64,000 nt of DNA from Gordionus sp. m RMFG-2023. Taxonomy: Eukaryota > Nematomorpha > Gordioida > Chordodea > Parachordodidae. Below the pieces are notes generated by a model. That model saw nothing but the letters and a program-made list of their open reading frames with translations, was not told the DNA's origin and made no database searches. A program made the translations under genes and the position numbers. The stretch covers positions 27,691,561-27,755,560 of the forward strand of contig NC_088775.1 of assembly GCF_954871325.1 (NCBI RefSeq). Reading direction: 5' to 3'. Shown here piece by piece: positions 12,456 to 23,969 of the stretch; the stretch's first letter is position 1; every line of letters begins with the position of its first letter.

Positions 12456-13420
12456 CATAGGCGTAGCCAGGGGGGGGCAAGGGAAGCACCCCCCCCTCAC
12501 CTTTCAGAAATTTATCACTTTTTGTGAATATCATTTTAAGCTAATAAAAAATATCCCCCTTAGTCCTCCCCCTACTCCTTGACCCCCAAAAATGTATGCA
12601 TATATCTTAAACAATAATTTGAAAGAAAGAATGTAAAAGTTGATATTTTTTTATAAAACTATTCATCATAATTTATACATTTTTGGAAAAAAGTATTTAT
12701 GTATAAAAAAAGTGGACTAAAAATGTTTTTTAAGAAATGGAATATAAGCCAAAGATAAGTCTTAAAAGTGAAATGTATTATAAATATTAATAATAGATAC
12801 ATAAAATTACTAAATAATATAATATATCAAATATAATTTTTTATAAAGTGAGTAATTTCAATTTATTTATTTTAATAAAAGTAAAATATAATTATAAAAT
12901 TATTGATAAAATTAAATCATAAATTAAATAAAAAAATTAAAACACAATACAAACAGTGAAATATTATATGTCGTAGATATACAGTATATCTAATTTTATC
13001 AATTAACTGTCAAATATGTGTGTAAAAGTGGAATTTTACTGGTATTTTGTAACTAATTCTATATAATAGAGGTATATCAACTATATGTCTACTTACTTTT
13101 TATAAATAAATTTCTTATACTTGTTTGGAATAAATTATTACCATGTTTTTATATTAATGTATATACAAGTAATTTATTATATTTTATATAAACTAATAAT
13201 AAATATATTTCATATTTGTTCCAGGCTTATTTTTTTTAATTAAAACTAACCTCCTATCTTGTAAAAATATTTTATGACTATATATAGACTAAGGTGGCCG
13301 AATGCCTGGCAAAAGCGCGCCAAAGGCCCGCCCAAAATAGAGTCTGGGGGTGAAGCCCCCAGAAATTTTTTAATTCCCCTCCCCCGCCTCCCCCTTCGGA
13401 AAATCCTGGGTACGCCTATG
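12456..13420. mobile_element. Non-autonomous hAT-like element, TSD TAAACATA
   Basis: TAAACATA occurs at 12448-12455 and 13421-13428, flanking inverted ends CATAGGCGTAGCCAGG (left) and CATAGGCGTACCCAGG (from the right). Next to the ends are G/C-rich hairpins, including a G-run/C-run pair at 12470-12497 and TGGGGGTGAAGCCCCCA at 13345-13361. The interior is AT-rich with no transposase. It shares an internal block (about 12880-13130) with the element at 19740-21728 and with 40190-40625. The 8-bp TSD places it among hAT-type elements; the exact family is inferred from termini only. Confidence 0.85.
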
Positions 13421-13428
13421 TAAACATA

Positions 13429-14548
13429 TATAAACAAAGTAACAATAATCACAATAATACATAATCGCGATAAGTCACTATTAAAGAAAGAGTGGGAATA
13501 ATAGGAATTGGGAGACGTTAGAGTATTGAGAGCGAAAATGGTGAACAAAAGATTCAATAACAGTGAAGGATAAGATACATGGTGCTGAAAGATTAATGGA
13601 TTCTAGTAGGTTATATTAAGAAGGACGAAAGGAATTGTAGCATTGGTGTATTAGTACATATAAAAAGAGTATTGAAAAAATAACAACCTCGAGAAGTGAT
13701 TATAAAGCTTGGATTTGGGTTGTAGGGAATTTAATACTGAGTACATAGAATGAGAGATGATGGAACTGATAAATTTGACGCAAAGGTTCCATTAGTTAAA
13801 AATTAATAGACGATTGGGTAACGACAGGAACAATGACATAGAAGGAAAAAGAGTAGGAGAAAATTCAGATAAAGAGGGGAGATGTCATATATGAAAATAT
13901 ATGAGATGTCGATTAGAAAAAGAGAAAAACAAAAAGGACCGTTACAAAAAATGAAAAACGCATTCATTCATTATCTATATTATTATTCCGAAGTCCTCAC
14001 TACGTCATCGTGACGTCATGTCATCGCTACGTCATGTTATCGGTACGTATTTATTTTTTGTTGATTTTATTTATTTATTTTATAAAAACAGATGAATGGA
14101 ATTTCGAGAATGATGGTGTACACATACCTAACATGGATTGAGAGATTTGAAAAATCGTCTTTGAATTGATATAAACAATATTCCCTCAACTTTCTAAAAA
14201 TGAATGAAATAAATGATGTGAATAAAAAGATTCAGGCTAATATATCACTTAATCCTTTCTTTATTTTTTAGATTACCTTATCAATTTTCATCTCATATTA
14301 TTAATTACACATTAATGAAATCTCTACAAGATACTCAACTTGTATATTTATTTTGAACATACTCACAATTTTTGTCAGTACTTACATTACAATTTTTTAT
14401 ACTCATATTTTTCTTTCATAACCAATAATTAAGAAGATAATCAAGAATATTCAAATATTTAAATATTCTTATCCTAACTTATTTATAATCTCCGATCCTT
14501 ATAAATAACTCTTTCTTTATTCCCCCCCCCCCCCCATTAATGAATTTA
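13429..14548. other. Gap with purine-rich stretch and a TGACGTCA-like cluster
   Basis: 13480-13950 is unusually purine-rich for this window, and 13995-14047 holds repeated TACGTCAT/TGACGTCATG motifs that look like CREB/ATF-type sites. A purine tract AAAGAGGGGAGA at about 13873 followed by TGTCATATATG could be the junction of a decayed LTR, but no partner copy was found. A C-run lies at 14522-14535. No protein-coding segment was recognised. Confidence 0.35.
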
Positions 14549-14553
14549 TTTAT

Positions 14554-14925
14554 TAATAAAAACTTTCCTTTGAAACGATAAAAAATACATCCTTTTGAAA
14601 CGATAACTAATAAATTTTATTTCTATTTCTTTTTTTTCAAAATGTAAAAAACATCCGAATGAATGATATAATCTTTTTTTTTCTATATATAAATTTTTTT
14701 TTTACAACTACAACATAATTATCAAAAAAAAACTTAATTCTACGCGTTAAGAGAAGAAAAACAATTTTTATATTTTCCTTTCTCTTTTACAATTAATATT
14801 TTATTAATTAATAATAAATAAAAACCTAGCTTTTACAAATAATATTTAATTATCTAATAACAAATAAAAATATAGCTTATACAAATAATATTAAATTATC
14901 TAATAACAAATAAAAATATAGCACA
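14554..14925 (-). repeat. 3' LTR of the - strand Gypsy-type element
   Basis: Matches 19211-19630 from TAATAAAAACTTTCC to AAAAATATAGCACA. It contains two internal units of about 48 bp where the other LTR has three. The canonical TG...CA ends are not present. Just inside (14926 onward), the - strand holds GGGGGAAGATAATTTTTTTA, a plausible polypurine tract. Confidence 0.88.
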
Positions 14926-15476
14926 GGTCCACCCTAAAAAAATTATCTTCCCCCTGACCAAGAATTCCATTATATCCTCCCAACTTTTTCTCCACTCCTC
15001 CCGATCCTCCTCCATATTCAACGATTCCTGGATTGTTGACTCCTCCACTCCCTCCTCATTGCTCCGTTCATCCTCAGCTCCATCTCGAGCCTCCAGGTGA
15101 TTTCCCGTCCTCATCAATTCTACATCCGAGTCTGGCTGACTATCGTCATCCACCCGCTCTTGAGTCGCCTCCACAATTCCAACCGCAGGATCGCTCCCCA
15201 TCTTCCCGTGTCCGGATCATACTCCCATTGTTCGTGGCCCCTAATCGGTTCCACTGGCCTATGATTCTCCCCGCTCCACGGACACCACCGTTGAAGATGT
15301 CCCCGCTCCCCACAGTTATAGCACATCCGATACTCCGTCCCTGATCCTCTTCTCCCTCCTATTCTTGTATTCACTGACGCTCGTAATTCATTCTCTGGGA
15401 ACAACCTCTGTCTAGGGCTCAAAATTAGTTCTATTTGTATGTTATCATATATCCAGCTTCTTCTGAGAGGCATCAT
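14926..15476 (-). mobile_element. Second zinc-knuckle and acidic region of the LTR fossil
   Basis: Near the 3' LTR the - strand shows CYNCGERGHLQRWCPWSGEN, a CCHC-type zinc knuckle with an altered last spacing, in one frame and an acidic stretch (DDDSQPDSDVELM, EEGVEESTIQESL) in another. In Ty3/Gypsy elements a CCHC knuckle normally sits in Gag, ahead of protease and reverse transcriptase; here it follows them. This could be a piece of another element or an extra 3' reading frame. Confidence 0.6.
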
Positions 15477-15632
15477 TCTGATTTTAGGTAATTTATAAAT
15501 ATTTAAATTCCCTTCCCGCTCCTCAATATTCTTTTTTTAATAAAATATACTCAAATTTTCCCCCTTTCTTTAACAAGTGATACAAAGACGCTGCTATTTG
15601 GGCAAAGCCTTCCACGAACCGATGATAATAAT

Positions 15633-16497
15633 TTACCATCCCCAAAAGGCCTTTACCTCAGCCATATTACTAGGTCTTATCATATTATTAATACCTGTCA
15701 TATTTCGGTCCAAAGGCCGTACCTCCTTTCCCATGATCTTATGCCCCAAATATGTTACTTCAGTAACCCCCAATACACTTTTCTCCGCGCTTGCCCTCAA
15801 TCCTTTTTCTTTGATTCGTCGAAATACTTCCTCCAATCTCCTCTCATGCTGTTCGGGCGTCTTACCCGTCACCAACACATCATCCATATAATAAAACACC
15901 CCGTCCATTCTTTCGAATACGGCCGCCATGGTACGTTGAAAAATAGGAACCGAAACACTAAGTTCAAATGGTCTTCTACAGAACGCGAACAATCCCTTAG
16001 GCTTGGTAATAGTTAATAATTTCTTAACCTCCGGTCTTACACGTAATTGTAGATAAGCATTAGAAAAATCGACCTTTGAAAAATAAACGCTTCCTTTTAA
16101 ATTAGCTAATATTTCTTCAATCCTTGGCAATGGATATTTGACCTCCACAACCCATGGATTTAACTCGAAAATCTGCGCATAAACGAAGTTTTCCATTCGC
16201 TTTCTTCACAGGCACCAGTGGAGTTGCCCACTCACTGTATTCTACCGGACAAATAATTCCTCTTTGTAACCATTGATTCAATTCCAGTTCCACGTCCTTT
16301 CTCCATTCAAACGGAATTCGTCGTAACGCACAAAATTTTGTAACATAACCATCTTTTAATTTAATGTCTACTTCATAATCTCTGAGGCATCCCAAGTCTT
16401 CGTTAAAAATTTCCTGATAACTTTGCACTAATCTCCGAACTCCTTCTTGCACTTGGATCATAGCCAATTTTCTTCCCTCCTCCCCATAAGTTATCAA
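15633..16497 (-). mobile_element. Reverse transcriptase region of the LTR fossil
   Basis: Reading on the - strand shows the Gypsy RT motif order: a primer-grip-like region with RLCADFR, then YFSKVDFSNAYLQLRV (motif A), the block before PFELSVSVPIFQRTM (motif B), FYYMDDVLVTG (the YxDD catalytic motif), and GVTEVTYLGHKI (the YLGH motif). It lies between the charged linker and the second zinc-knuckle region. Treated as a fossil. Confidence 0.9.
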
Positions 16498-16685
16498 TTC
16501 TTCTTTAGTGGTCGGTGTCCTGTCCTCCCTTACTCGATTCTGACATCTTCGCCGGCACCACTCTTTGCCTTTCTTGCGGCCATCCTACCTCCCCTTTCCC
16601 AATTTCTCCTTCCTTCCCTTCTCCTAATATCAGGACCTTCCTTAGCAGGTCCAACCTGCCCCGGGTAATTGTTATATATCTTTTT

Positions 16686-17060
16686 TTAAACTTTCTTCTT
16701 TATTTCTCTACTAGAATTTCTTTCCCTTACTTCATTTCGATAATTGCTTCTTTCCATTTTGTTTCTTAAATTATCCTCACTGGTTCCGCTCCTCAAATTA
16801 TCGCTCCTTATTTCGCTCCTATAACTGTTTCTCCTTATTTCGCTCCTTAAATTATCGTTCCTGGTTTCGCTCCTTAATTTATCGCTCCTTGAATTATGTC
16901 GACTTGTTTTGCTCCCTAAATTATCGCTCCTTGCATTATCACTCCTTGCTACGCTCCTTAAATTATCGCTCCCGGCATTACCACTCCTTGTCTCGCTCCT
17001 AATATTTCTTCTTATTTCGCTCCTCAAATTATCGCTCCTTGGATTATTTCGATCTGTTTC
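16686..17060 (-). repeat. Minisatellite inside the LTR fossil encoding RSE/DNLRS repeats
   Basis: About a dozen imperfect units of roughly 30 bp (GCTCCTTAAATTATCGCTCC type on the + strand) encode alternating basic and acidic residues such as RSETR, SDNLRSE and RRNS on the - strand. It lies between protease and reverse transcriptase of the element. Such charged repeats may form a flexible linker; that role is inferred. Confidence 0.8.
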
Positions 17061-17222
17061 GCTCCTGGAATTAATTTTCTCTATTTAGCTCCCTGAATTA
17101 TTTCCTCTGGATCCCACATTAAACATGGTCTCAATTCCCGGCAACACATTCTCTCTCAACGTCATAACATCGTATTCCTCACTCGTTATTGATACGAATA
17201 TATCCCACCATGAAAATACTCC

Positions 17223-17696
17223 TCAAAAACTGTACCATGGACCAATCCTAGTTATAAAATCCCATCCCAAAACCGCTTCTATATTCCGATTGATAATCCA
17301 TAAATCTAATATTTCAACCCTTTCCTCCAATGTTGCCACAATCTCCACTCTACTCATCGCTGCCAACAAGATCCCATCGAATTGTCTTATCCTCAACCCC
17401 TCATTCTCTATCGCTTCACCTAGCCAAATACTCTGATATCCGTTATATCCAATTACTGAAATAGCGGCTCCCGTATCGAACAACATAGTAACCATTCTTC
17501 CCCCCAAATTTATCGTGACTCTAGGACAAGGATCATGTACTCCCTCTTGTAACATATTTACACATCCCTCTTTATTTGTTTTTCTACGATAAAACTTCTC
17601 CCTTTTTTCCAACCCCCTCGCCGACCTGACTCGCAGATTTTTCGCTATCATATAGTCACAAATTTTTACAATCCATCGCCAAATGTCCTTCTTCAC
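17223..17696 (-). mobile_element. Aspartic protease region of the LTR fossil
   Basis: Contains MVTMLFDTGAAISVIGYNGY, the retroviral-type DTGA active-site motif preceded by hydrophobic residues, and further on VLGWDFITRIGPW, resembling the ILGxDF block at the end of these proteases. Preceded by the zinc-knuckle region and followed by the charged linker. Confidence 0.85.
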
Positions 17697-17741
17697 GGCA
17701 TCAAAAACATTCCACCATTCTCTCCTCTCCTTTTTGAATAT

Positions 17742-18059
17742 TTACGGAACTCCTTCCCCCTTTTCCCATTCAATCGTCCTTACATTCGAAGCATTCATAC
17801 CCATTTCTCTCTTGGGAAAACCGCTTTTATTGTCATAATTGCTCGTATTGCACTCCTCTTTATTATGCCCAAACCGACCACAACCCGCACATCTTAATCT
17901 CTCTTGTTTATCTGGACAATAAGGAGCTATATGGCCCAATTTCCCACAACCAAAACATTTTGCCTCGCGACAATCTCTGAGCATATGACCTGGCTTACCA
18001 CAATTATAACAACTCATTACTCCACTTTTTCGCGATTCAAAATTCTGTCCTATCTCCAA
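17742..18059 (-). mobile_element. Gag nucleocapsid region of the LTR fossil, three zinc knuckles
   Basis: Shows CYNCGKPGHMLRDC, CFGCGKLGHIAPYC and CAGCGRFGHNKEEC in succession, three CCHC knuckles of canonical spacing. This marks the nucleocapsid portion of Gag. Upstream Gag sequence (to about 18300 and beyond) was not recognised by motif. Confidence 0.9.
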
Positions 18060-18559
18060 TCTTCTTCCCCGAGAATTTTCTCTAGACTATCTATACGGTC
18101 GTAGCTCTTGATTATCTTCGAAATTTTGTTTATCCGAACTATGTAAATTTTTAATTACATCACTATCCGTCCACCGCTTAATTAACTCCTGAACAGGTAA
18201 CCAGGTTACTTTACCCATCATATCATCCTCTCCATTATGTCCATCAAAGGTCAATGTTTGTCCTTTTATTCTTTCTTCTCATTCTCCTGCCCCAAACTAA
18301 ACTACATACCCATATTAATAGTATAACCAGCGCACCAAAAATATTGTATTGTATCTCCCAGTATTTAACAAATTTTAAACTCTTCATCTAAATGTTATAA
18401 AAAATTTATAATTAATTTCAAAATAAAAATCTTGGTTATTTGCAATGTCAACAAGAAAGATATAATATGCAACGTAAATAAGCTAATGATGCACATATAC
18501 ATCCACAATTTAAAAAATATAAATTAACCTTTTCAATACGAGATTGTATAGTCCACGCC

Positions 18560-19200
18560 ACGCCTTTATGTTATATAATTTACTTCAAAATGCGCAACAA
18601 TTACGTCCAATTGATTTATATGTGCAAAAATTTGGGCAACACTTCCGTGTACTAGGCTTTTCAATAAAAATTTGGGCAAATTTATCTAATAGATTCGTAT
18701 CCGCAAAAGTATGGGCAGCACTTCCGTGTAACTGGCTTTTTCAATAAAAATTTGAGCAAATTTCTAATGGGTTTATATTCACAAAAATTTGGGCAGCACT
18801 TCCGTGTTCTTGGCCTTTCGGGTACTATATTTCTCGAATTTACTCTGATGCAAACCTGCCCTTACGGCCTTTGATTAATCCTTGGAATTTGCTCTGATGC
18901 AACCTGCCCTTATGGCCTGATTAATCCCTGGAATTTGCTCTGATGCAAACCTGCCCTTATGGCCTTTGATTAATCCCTGGAATTTGCTCTGATGCAAACC
19001 TGCCCTTACGGCCTTTGATTAATCCCTGGAATTTGCTCTGATGCAAACCTGCCCTTGTGGTCTTTGATTAATCCCTGGAATTTGCTCTGATGCAAACCTG
19101 CCCTTATGGCATTTGATTAATCTCTGGAATCCGAAACTTGATAATAACACGAGCGTCGTGCTGATAACAGTCCGAAGGTCGCGAGTAAGAATAATTTTTC
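18560..19200 (-). repeat. Leader repeats of the LTR fossil: 3 x about 80 bp and 6 x about 48 bp
   Basis: 18620-18820 has three units built on AAAATTTGGGCAGCACTTCC followed by CGTGT. 18835-19130 has six units built on GGAATTTGCTCTGATGCAAA followed by CCTGCCCTTA. These lie between the 5' LTR (in - strand terms) and the Gag region. The - strand sequence right after the 5' LTR, GTGGTGGCAAG, begins near a TGG and could be the tRNA primer-binding site. Confidence 0.8.
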
Positions 19201-19210
19201 TTGCCACCAC

Positions 19211-19630
19211 TAATAAAAACTTTCCTTTGAAACGATAAAAAAAAACTTCCTTTTGAAATGATAACTAATAAATTTTATTTCTATTTCTCCGAATGAATGA
19301 TATAATCTTTTTTTTTCTATATATAAATATTTTATTTTTTTTACAACTACAACATAATTATCAAAAAAAAAATAATTTAAAAAAAACAACTTAATTTTAC
19401 GCGTTAAGAGAAAAAAAACAATTTTTATTTATTTTACTTTCTTTTTTACAATTTATATTTTATTAATTAATAACAAATAAAAACCTAGCTTTTACAAATA
19501 ATATTTAATTATCAAATAACAAATAAAAATATAGCTTTTACAAATAATATTTACTTATCTAAAAACAAATAAAAATATAGCTTTTACAAATAATATTTAA
19601 TTATCTAATAGCAAATAAAAATATAGCACA
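19211..19630 (-). repeat. 5' LTR of the - strand Gypsy-type element
   Basis: Pairs with 14554-14925. Contains three tandem units of about 48 bp (AAATAATATTTAATTATC type) against two in the other LTR. Followed by the TTTAT target duplication at 19631-19635. Confidence 0.88.
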
Positions 19631-19739
19631 TTTATCACTAAATTTTATTATCTCATTCTTTTCTTTCTATCTCTTGTATTTATTAACCACTATTTCTCAA
19701 AACCTTATCAATTCCTTTAATTTAATTATTATTTTTTTT

Positions 19740-21728
19740 CAGGGTAGGGGGGCGTCGCTAGCCTTTACAATCTCAGGGGGCTCAACTAAAAAATTTTATG
19801 GGGGGCTTCGCCCACATACTCCCCAATTTGCGGGCTTTCGGCCCGCTTTTGCCCGCCTTCGGCCGGGTTTTATATTAATAATTATACTTTTTTTAAATTA
19901 ACTAACTCTAAATAATTATTCTGAATGTCATTTATTATATTTTGCATCAAAATAAACTAGCATATAAATCATTAAAATAATACAAGACATTTCTAAAAAT
20001 AATATTTTTTAATACAAAATTATTGATTACAGTATAAAATATTTTCGATTGTTGATATTTTTGCGCCTAAAGAATTATAAATGATAAAAAAGGTTAATTA
20101 ATTCATATATATATGCCTCAATTGATAATGATTTTGAAAACTACATAATATAATATAATATTAGCAACTTATATTAACAAAAGGTCATGAAATTAATATA
20201 ACTATCATTACCATTTTAGATGATTTATAGAATAGACTAATAAGAAAATATTTATAAACCTTACCAAATCAACAATTCTTGAAGAAGAGAATATAATCGA
20301 CCAATCCAAATCATTAAACTATATGGTGATTAGAGCTTCCTCTTAGATGACATGATGGAAGCTAGATAAGTAATCGAGAAAATTATTGTATGATATTAAA
20401 TTTCTATAAAATTATCTTCCATTTTTAATGATATATAAACGATTACAAGGTTGGCCATTATTGCTTATCTAAAATATGCGATCATAAGCTCTCAGCAGCT
20501 GTAGTGATCATCTTAAATTACATAGCCACACGAATAATATATGCTGGTTAATTCGCAGTCTTAGACATGATACTCACGATGGTAACCCATATCAGAATTT
20601 ATTCTGTTAGATAAATTGATAAAACAAAAACACTAAAAACCTTTAGAAGAAATTATGCTAATATATTGAAGACTTGAGTTATTTACACGGCAAAAATGCC
20701 ATATAAGAAATGGTAACTACAAAATAAGAACCAGAGTGATATCATGAAAGCAATTAAGATTATATTATTTCGCACCATCTCTAGTTGGTATATTATATCT
20801 TAAAATAATAGTAGTTTGTAATAATATTAAAAATATATTCGTATTAAAAATTTAATTCAAATCTATATTCCGAAGAAAAAAATAGCTTCCAAAAACACGT
20901 AAAAAAGAGAAGAAAATATATCTAATTTATTACATCCATTGTAGGATGAATAATACGCTTAATTTTAATTATATTGTAAATAAATAGATGGAGTTAAATA
21001 TTTGTAAGCAAATTATTACTTATATTTATTATCAAAAGCATTTATTAGTAAAGTTTTAAAATATTAACTGTAATATATTATATAACTGTCAGATACGTCT
21101 GTAAAAGTGGCATTTTACTTATTATTTTATAAAAAATTATATATAATAGAGGATTATAAACTATATGTCTACTTACTTTTTATAAATAAATCTCTTATAC
21201 TTATTTGGATTTGGACCTTGAAAATAATTTTAGGAAGAGACATGATAATTAAATTTAAAAATCGATAATATAGTTGATTAGTGATTTTGAACTCGGTTAA
21301 AATATTAAATTTTTAATTTTCAATTAATAAATAATTATATTTATTTATTTAGGGTTATATAATAATTTAAATAATAAAAGTAAATTAAGCTTCAACTGTT
21401 AATTCTAAATTAACATTTAGTGAGTGATATTGTTACAATGAATTTGATTGCAAGCTGACATAGTATAATTTATATGTATTAATCTAATCTAATAATTAAA
21501 ATAGTTTTCATTTATTAAAAATTAAGATAGTATTAATTTTTTAATAAAATTAAATCTATATATTACTCAATAGAATTATAAAAGAAATTATTTAAAGGGC
21601 AATTAAAAACATTTATTTTTAGCTCAAGGGGATATTAAGGAACCATTAAAAAAAATTTTTGCTTCAGGAGGCTATTCAAACTTTTCAGAGGGCTCGAGCC
21701 TCTGCCCCCCCCCCTAACGACGCCACTG
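19740..21728. mobile_element. Non-autonomous hAT-like element A
   Basis: Left end CAGGGTAGGGGGGCGTCGCTAG; right end, read inward, CAGTGGCGTCGTTAGGGGGG. Flanks TTTTTTTT and TTATTTTT agree at 7 of 8 positions as a possible TSD. Next to the left end are GC hairpins with TTCG loops (19830-19868). It is homologous to element B along both halves: 20280-20440 matches 24390-24560, and 21280-21728 matches 25620-26085. An internal stretch (20925-21215) is shared with 12880-13130 and with the inverse of 40190-40390. No transposase domain was found. Confidence 0.8.
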
Positions 21729-21736
21729 TTATTTTT

Positions 21737-22270
21737 ATAATATAATAATTTATACCTTCTTTTTTCCCCCTTTTTTAATCTTATTTTTTAATTACCTTAC
21801 AATTAATTAACCTCTTAATAACATTACATTCATCATGTTATTTTTTAACTTTTAGAATATCATAATAGGCTTGATAAGTCCCCCAAAAAATTTTTTGATG
21901 ATAGGCCTCCAACTACTAGAAATACGCATCTAATATTGACCCATCTACAGGTTTTACATTATTTTAATGTTTGTTTAATTTCAACAATATTTTATTTATA
22001 TTTTTGCCTGATTTCTTTATTTGTCTAGGCTAACCCTAATCCCTCACATTGCTACAAAACATGATGAATCTATTATAAAAGATAAGCAAAGAAAATAATG
22101 ACGATTAAACAAACGCCTTACCCGTTCTAGAGTTACTGGTAGACAAAATAATAAAGAACTACGCTTGAAATGAACTCATCTGGAGGTTTATTTATTTATT
22201 TTTTATTTTATGTTTTATATCTATGTTTATTTTATTTACACCCAGTTCTCCAAATAATATTTCTATCACC
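21737..22270. other. Spacer between elements A and B, no gene
   Basis: A/T-rich, no conserved reading or repeat pair recognised. Confidence 0.4.
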
Positions 22271-22493
22271 CCTACCACCAGGGGCGTCGCTAGCTTTACA
22301 ATCTCAGGGGGCTCACCTAAAAAATTTTATGGGGGGCTTCGGCCGGGTTATATATTAATATATTTTTAAAAATTACTAAACTCTTGAAGGATTATTCTTA
22401 TTTTCATATTTTGTTTTTATTATATTATACGTACAAAATAAACGAGAATATAATTAAGACTAGAATATTGATCATTAAGACTAGAATATATAT

Positions 22494-23969
22494 CAGAGAC
22501 CTGCAGGCCCGGCCCTAAGCCCGGCCCGGCCCGGCCGTATTTTAAATTTTTTAAATATAGCCGGGCCGGGCCTAAAAAATTTTTTTTAAAAATATATCCG
22601 GGCCGGGCCGGGCCTAAAAATTTTTTTTTAATATATCCGGGCCGGGCCTAAGATTGTTAAACCCGGGCCGGGCCGGGGGGCCTTAATATTTTTTATAAAA
22701 ATTTTAACATTATGAGTTAATGGTTACAAGATTATATTATATTATAGTTATGATTAATATAATATTGGGTAATGGTTAACACACCTAACACCCACAGATC
22801 GATCTAATTATTAATTTCCTGCAAATTTATTCAAAGTATTAATATATTTTTTTATAATTCATATCTAAATTTTTACAACATATTTTACCAAAACAATCAA
22901 ATAAAGGAATATCTTAAATAAGCCCCAATATTCAAGTATTAATAATTTTTTATAATTCATATCTAAATTTTTAGAATATTTACCAAAACAATCAAATAAA
23001 GGAATATCATGGCACAAAATACTAATGATATAATTAATAAAATTAAAAATAATATTTATTCTTTTAGAAATACAAATAATAATTTAAAATCTGAAATATG
23101 GGCTAAATTTAACATCATCATAGATGAAAATAAAAAAAACATTGGCTACGTACAATGTAAGAATTGTTCAAGTATATTATCTTATAATTATAAACATGGT
23201 ACATCACATCTAAAAAGACATAAATGTGATGGTAAATCCATGAAAATTAATAATTATTTTTTACACCTGAAAAACCAACCTATAAATGTAATATAAAATA
23301 TTTAAAAATTATAAAATAAATTATATTAATATTGTGCAATTAGATTATATTTTCAAAATACTATTTATTATACATGCATTTTTTTAAATAGCGATTTATT
23401 TTTATTTTATAAATTAAATAGTAAATTAAATACAATATATTATATTCTCAAAATATTTTCCATTTTTATAAATTAAATATTAGTTTTATTTTTTTTAAAT
23501 GCAATATAAAATATAGTATATGCTCAAAATATTATTACCATTTTTATGAATATTAGTTTTATTTTTATAAATGCAAAAAATATAGTATATGCTCAAAATA
23601 TCCATTTTTATAAATAACAGTTTTATAATTTTTATAAATTCAATATAATATTCTCAAAATATTAGCTTTTTTCATGTATTTTTTAAATAATAAGCGATAA
23701 TACTCGCTGAAAAATTTGGTAAAATACCTCATAGGTGAATTTTTGTATATACCAGGTCGAATATAATTTTAAAAAATTCCGAGCCGGGCCTGAAATTTTT
23801 TTTTTAAATATCCGGGCCGGGCCTTAAATTTTTAAATCCGGGCCGGGCCGGGCCTTAAATTTTTAAATCCGGGCCGGGCCGTAAAAAATTTTTTTTTAAA
23901 TATCCGGGCCGGGCCTAAAAAATTTAAAACCGGGCCGGGCCGTGCAAATGGTGGCTCTGCAGGTCTCTG
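22494..23969 (+). mobile_element. hAT element with GGGCCGGGCC subterminal arrays
   Basis: Identical inverted termini CAGAGACCTGCAG, flanked by ATATATAT on both sides (8 bp, but low complexity). Both ends carry arrays of GGGCCGGGCC separated by T/A-rich spacers (22505-22685 and 23760-23945), extreme GC islands in AT-rich DNA. The inside keeps only the BED-finger part of a transposase (23009-23296), so the element is non-autonomous. Terminus type and 8-bp TSD indicate hAT. Confidence 0.92.
23009..23296 (+). CDS. BED zinc-finger protein, N-terminal hAT transposase fragment
   Basis: A 95-residue open reading with its own ATG and stop. Residues about 32-75 form a BED finger: EIWAKFNIIIDE (the aromatic start), then a Cys pair in VQCKNCSS, SYNYKHGTSHLKRHKC supplying the His pair. 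BED fingers bind DNA and lie at the N-terminus of hAT transposases, which are several hundred residues long; here the catalytic core and dimerisation domain are absent. It sits within the hAT element at 22494-23969. If expressed it could bind element ends and compete with a full transposase, but that is speculation. The short length and lost remainder make an internally deleted copy the simplest reading. Confidence 0.75.
   Translation: MAQNTNDIINKIKNNIYSFRNTNNNLKSEIWAKFNIIIDENKKNIGYVQCKNCSSILSYNYKHGTSHLKRHKCDGKSMKINNYFLHLKNQPINVI

Larger units (their letters stand above)
14554..19630 (-). mobile_element. Ty3/Gypsy-type LTR retrotransposon, broken
   Basis: A fossil LTR element read on the - strand. 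It has LTRs at both ends (14554-14925 and 19211-19630) and a 5-bp TSD, TTTAT, at 14549-14553 and 19631-19635. Recognisable parts in - strand order are zinc knuckles (18059-17742), aspartic protease (17696-17223), a charged repeat linker (17027-16686), reverse transcriptase (16497-15633), and a second zinc-knuckle and acidic region (15476-14926). RNase H and integrase were not recognised. It carries several breaks. The LTRs are similar over their length apart from the copy number of an internal 48-bp repeat, and the TSD is intact, suggesting a relatively young insertion. Confidence 0.9.

Noticed and set aside
14522-14535. C-runs here and at 42366, 58006 and 26058 as possible element ends.
   Set aside because: Apart from 26058, which is the subterminal C-run of element B, they have no paired partner or TSD and look like simple-sequence tracts.
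15033-15344. Proline/serine-rich + strand open reading over the LTR element.
   Set aside because: It is the shadow of the - strand zinc-knuckle and acidic region, which carries recognisable motifs.
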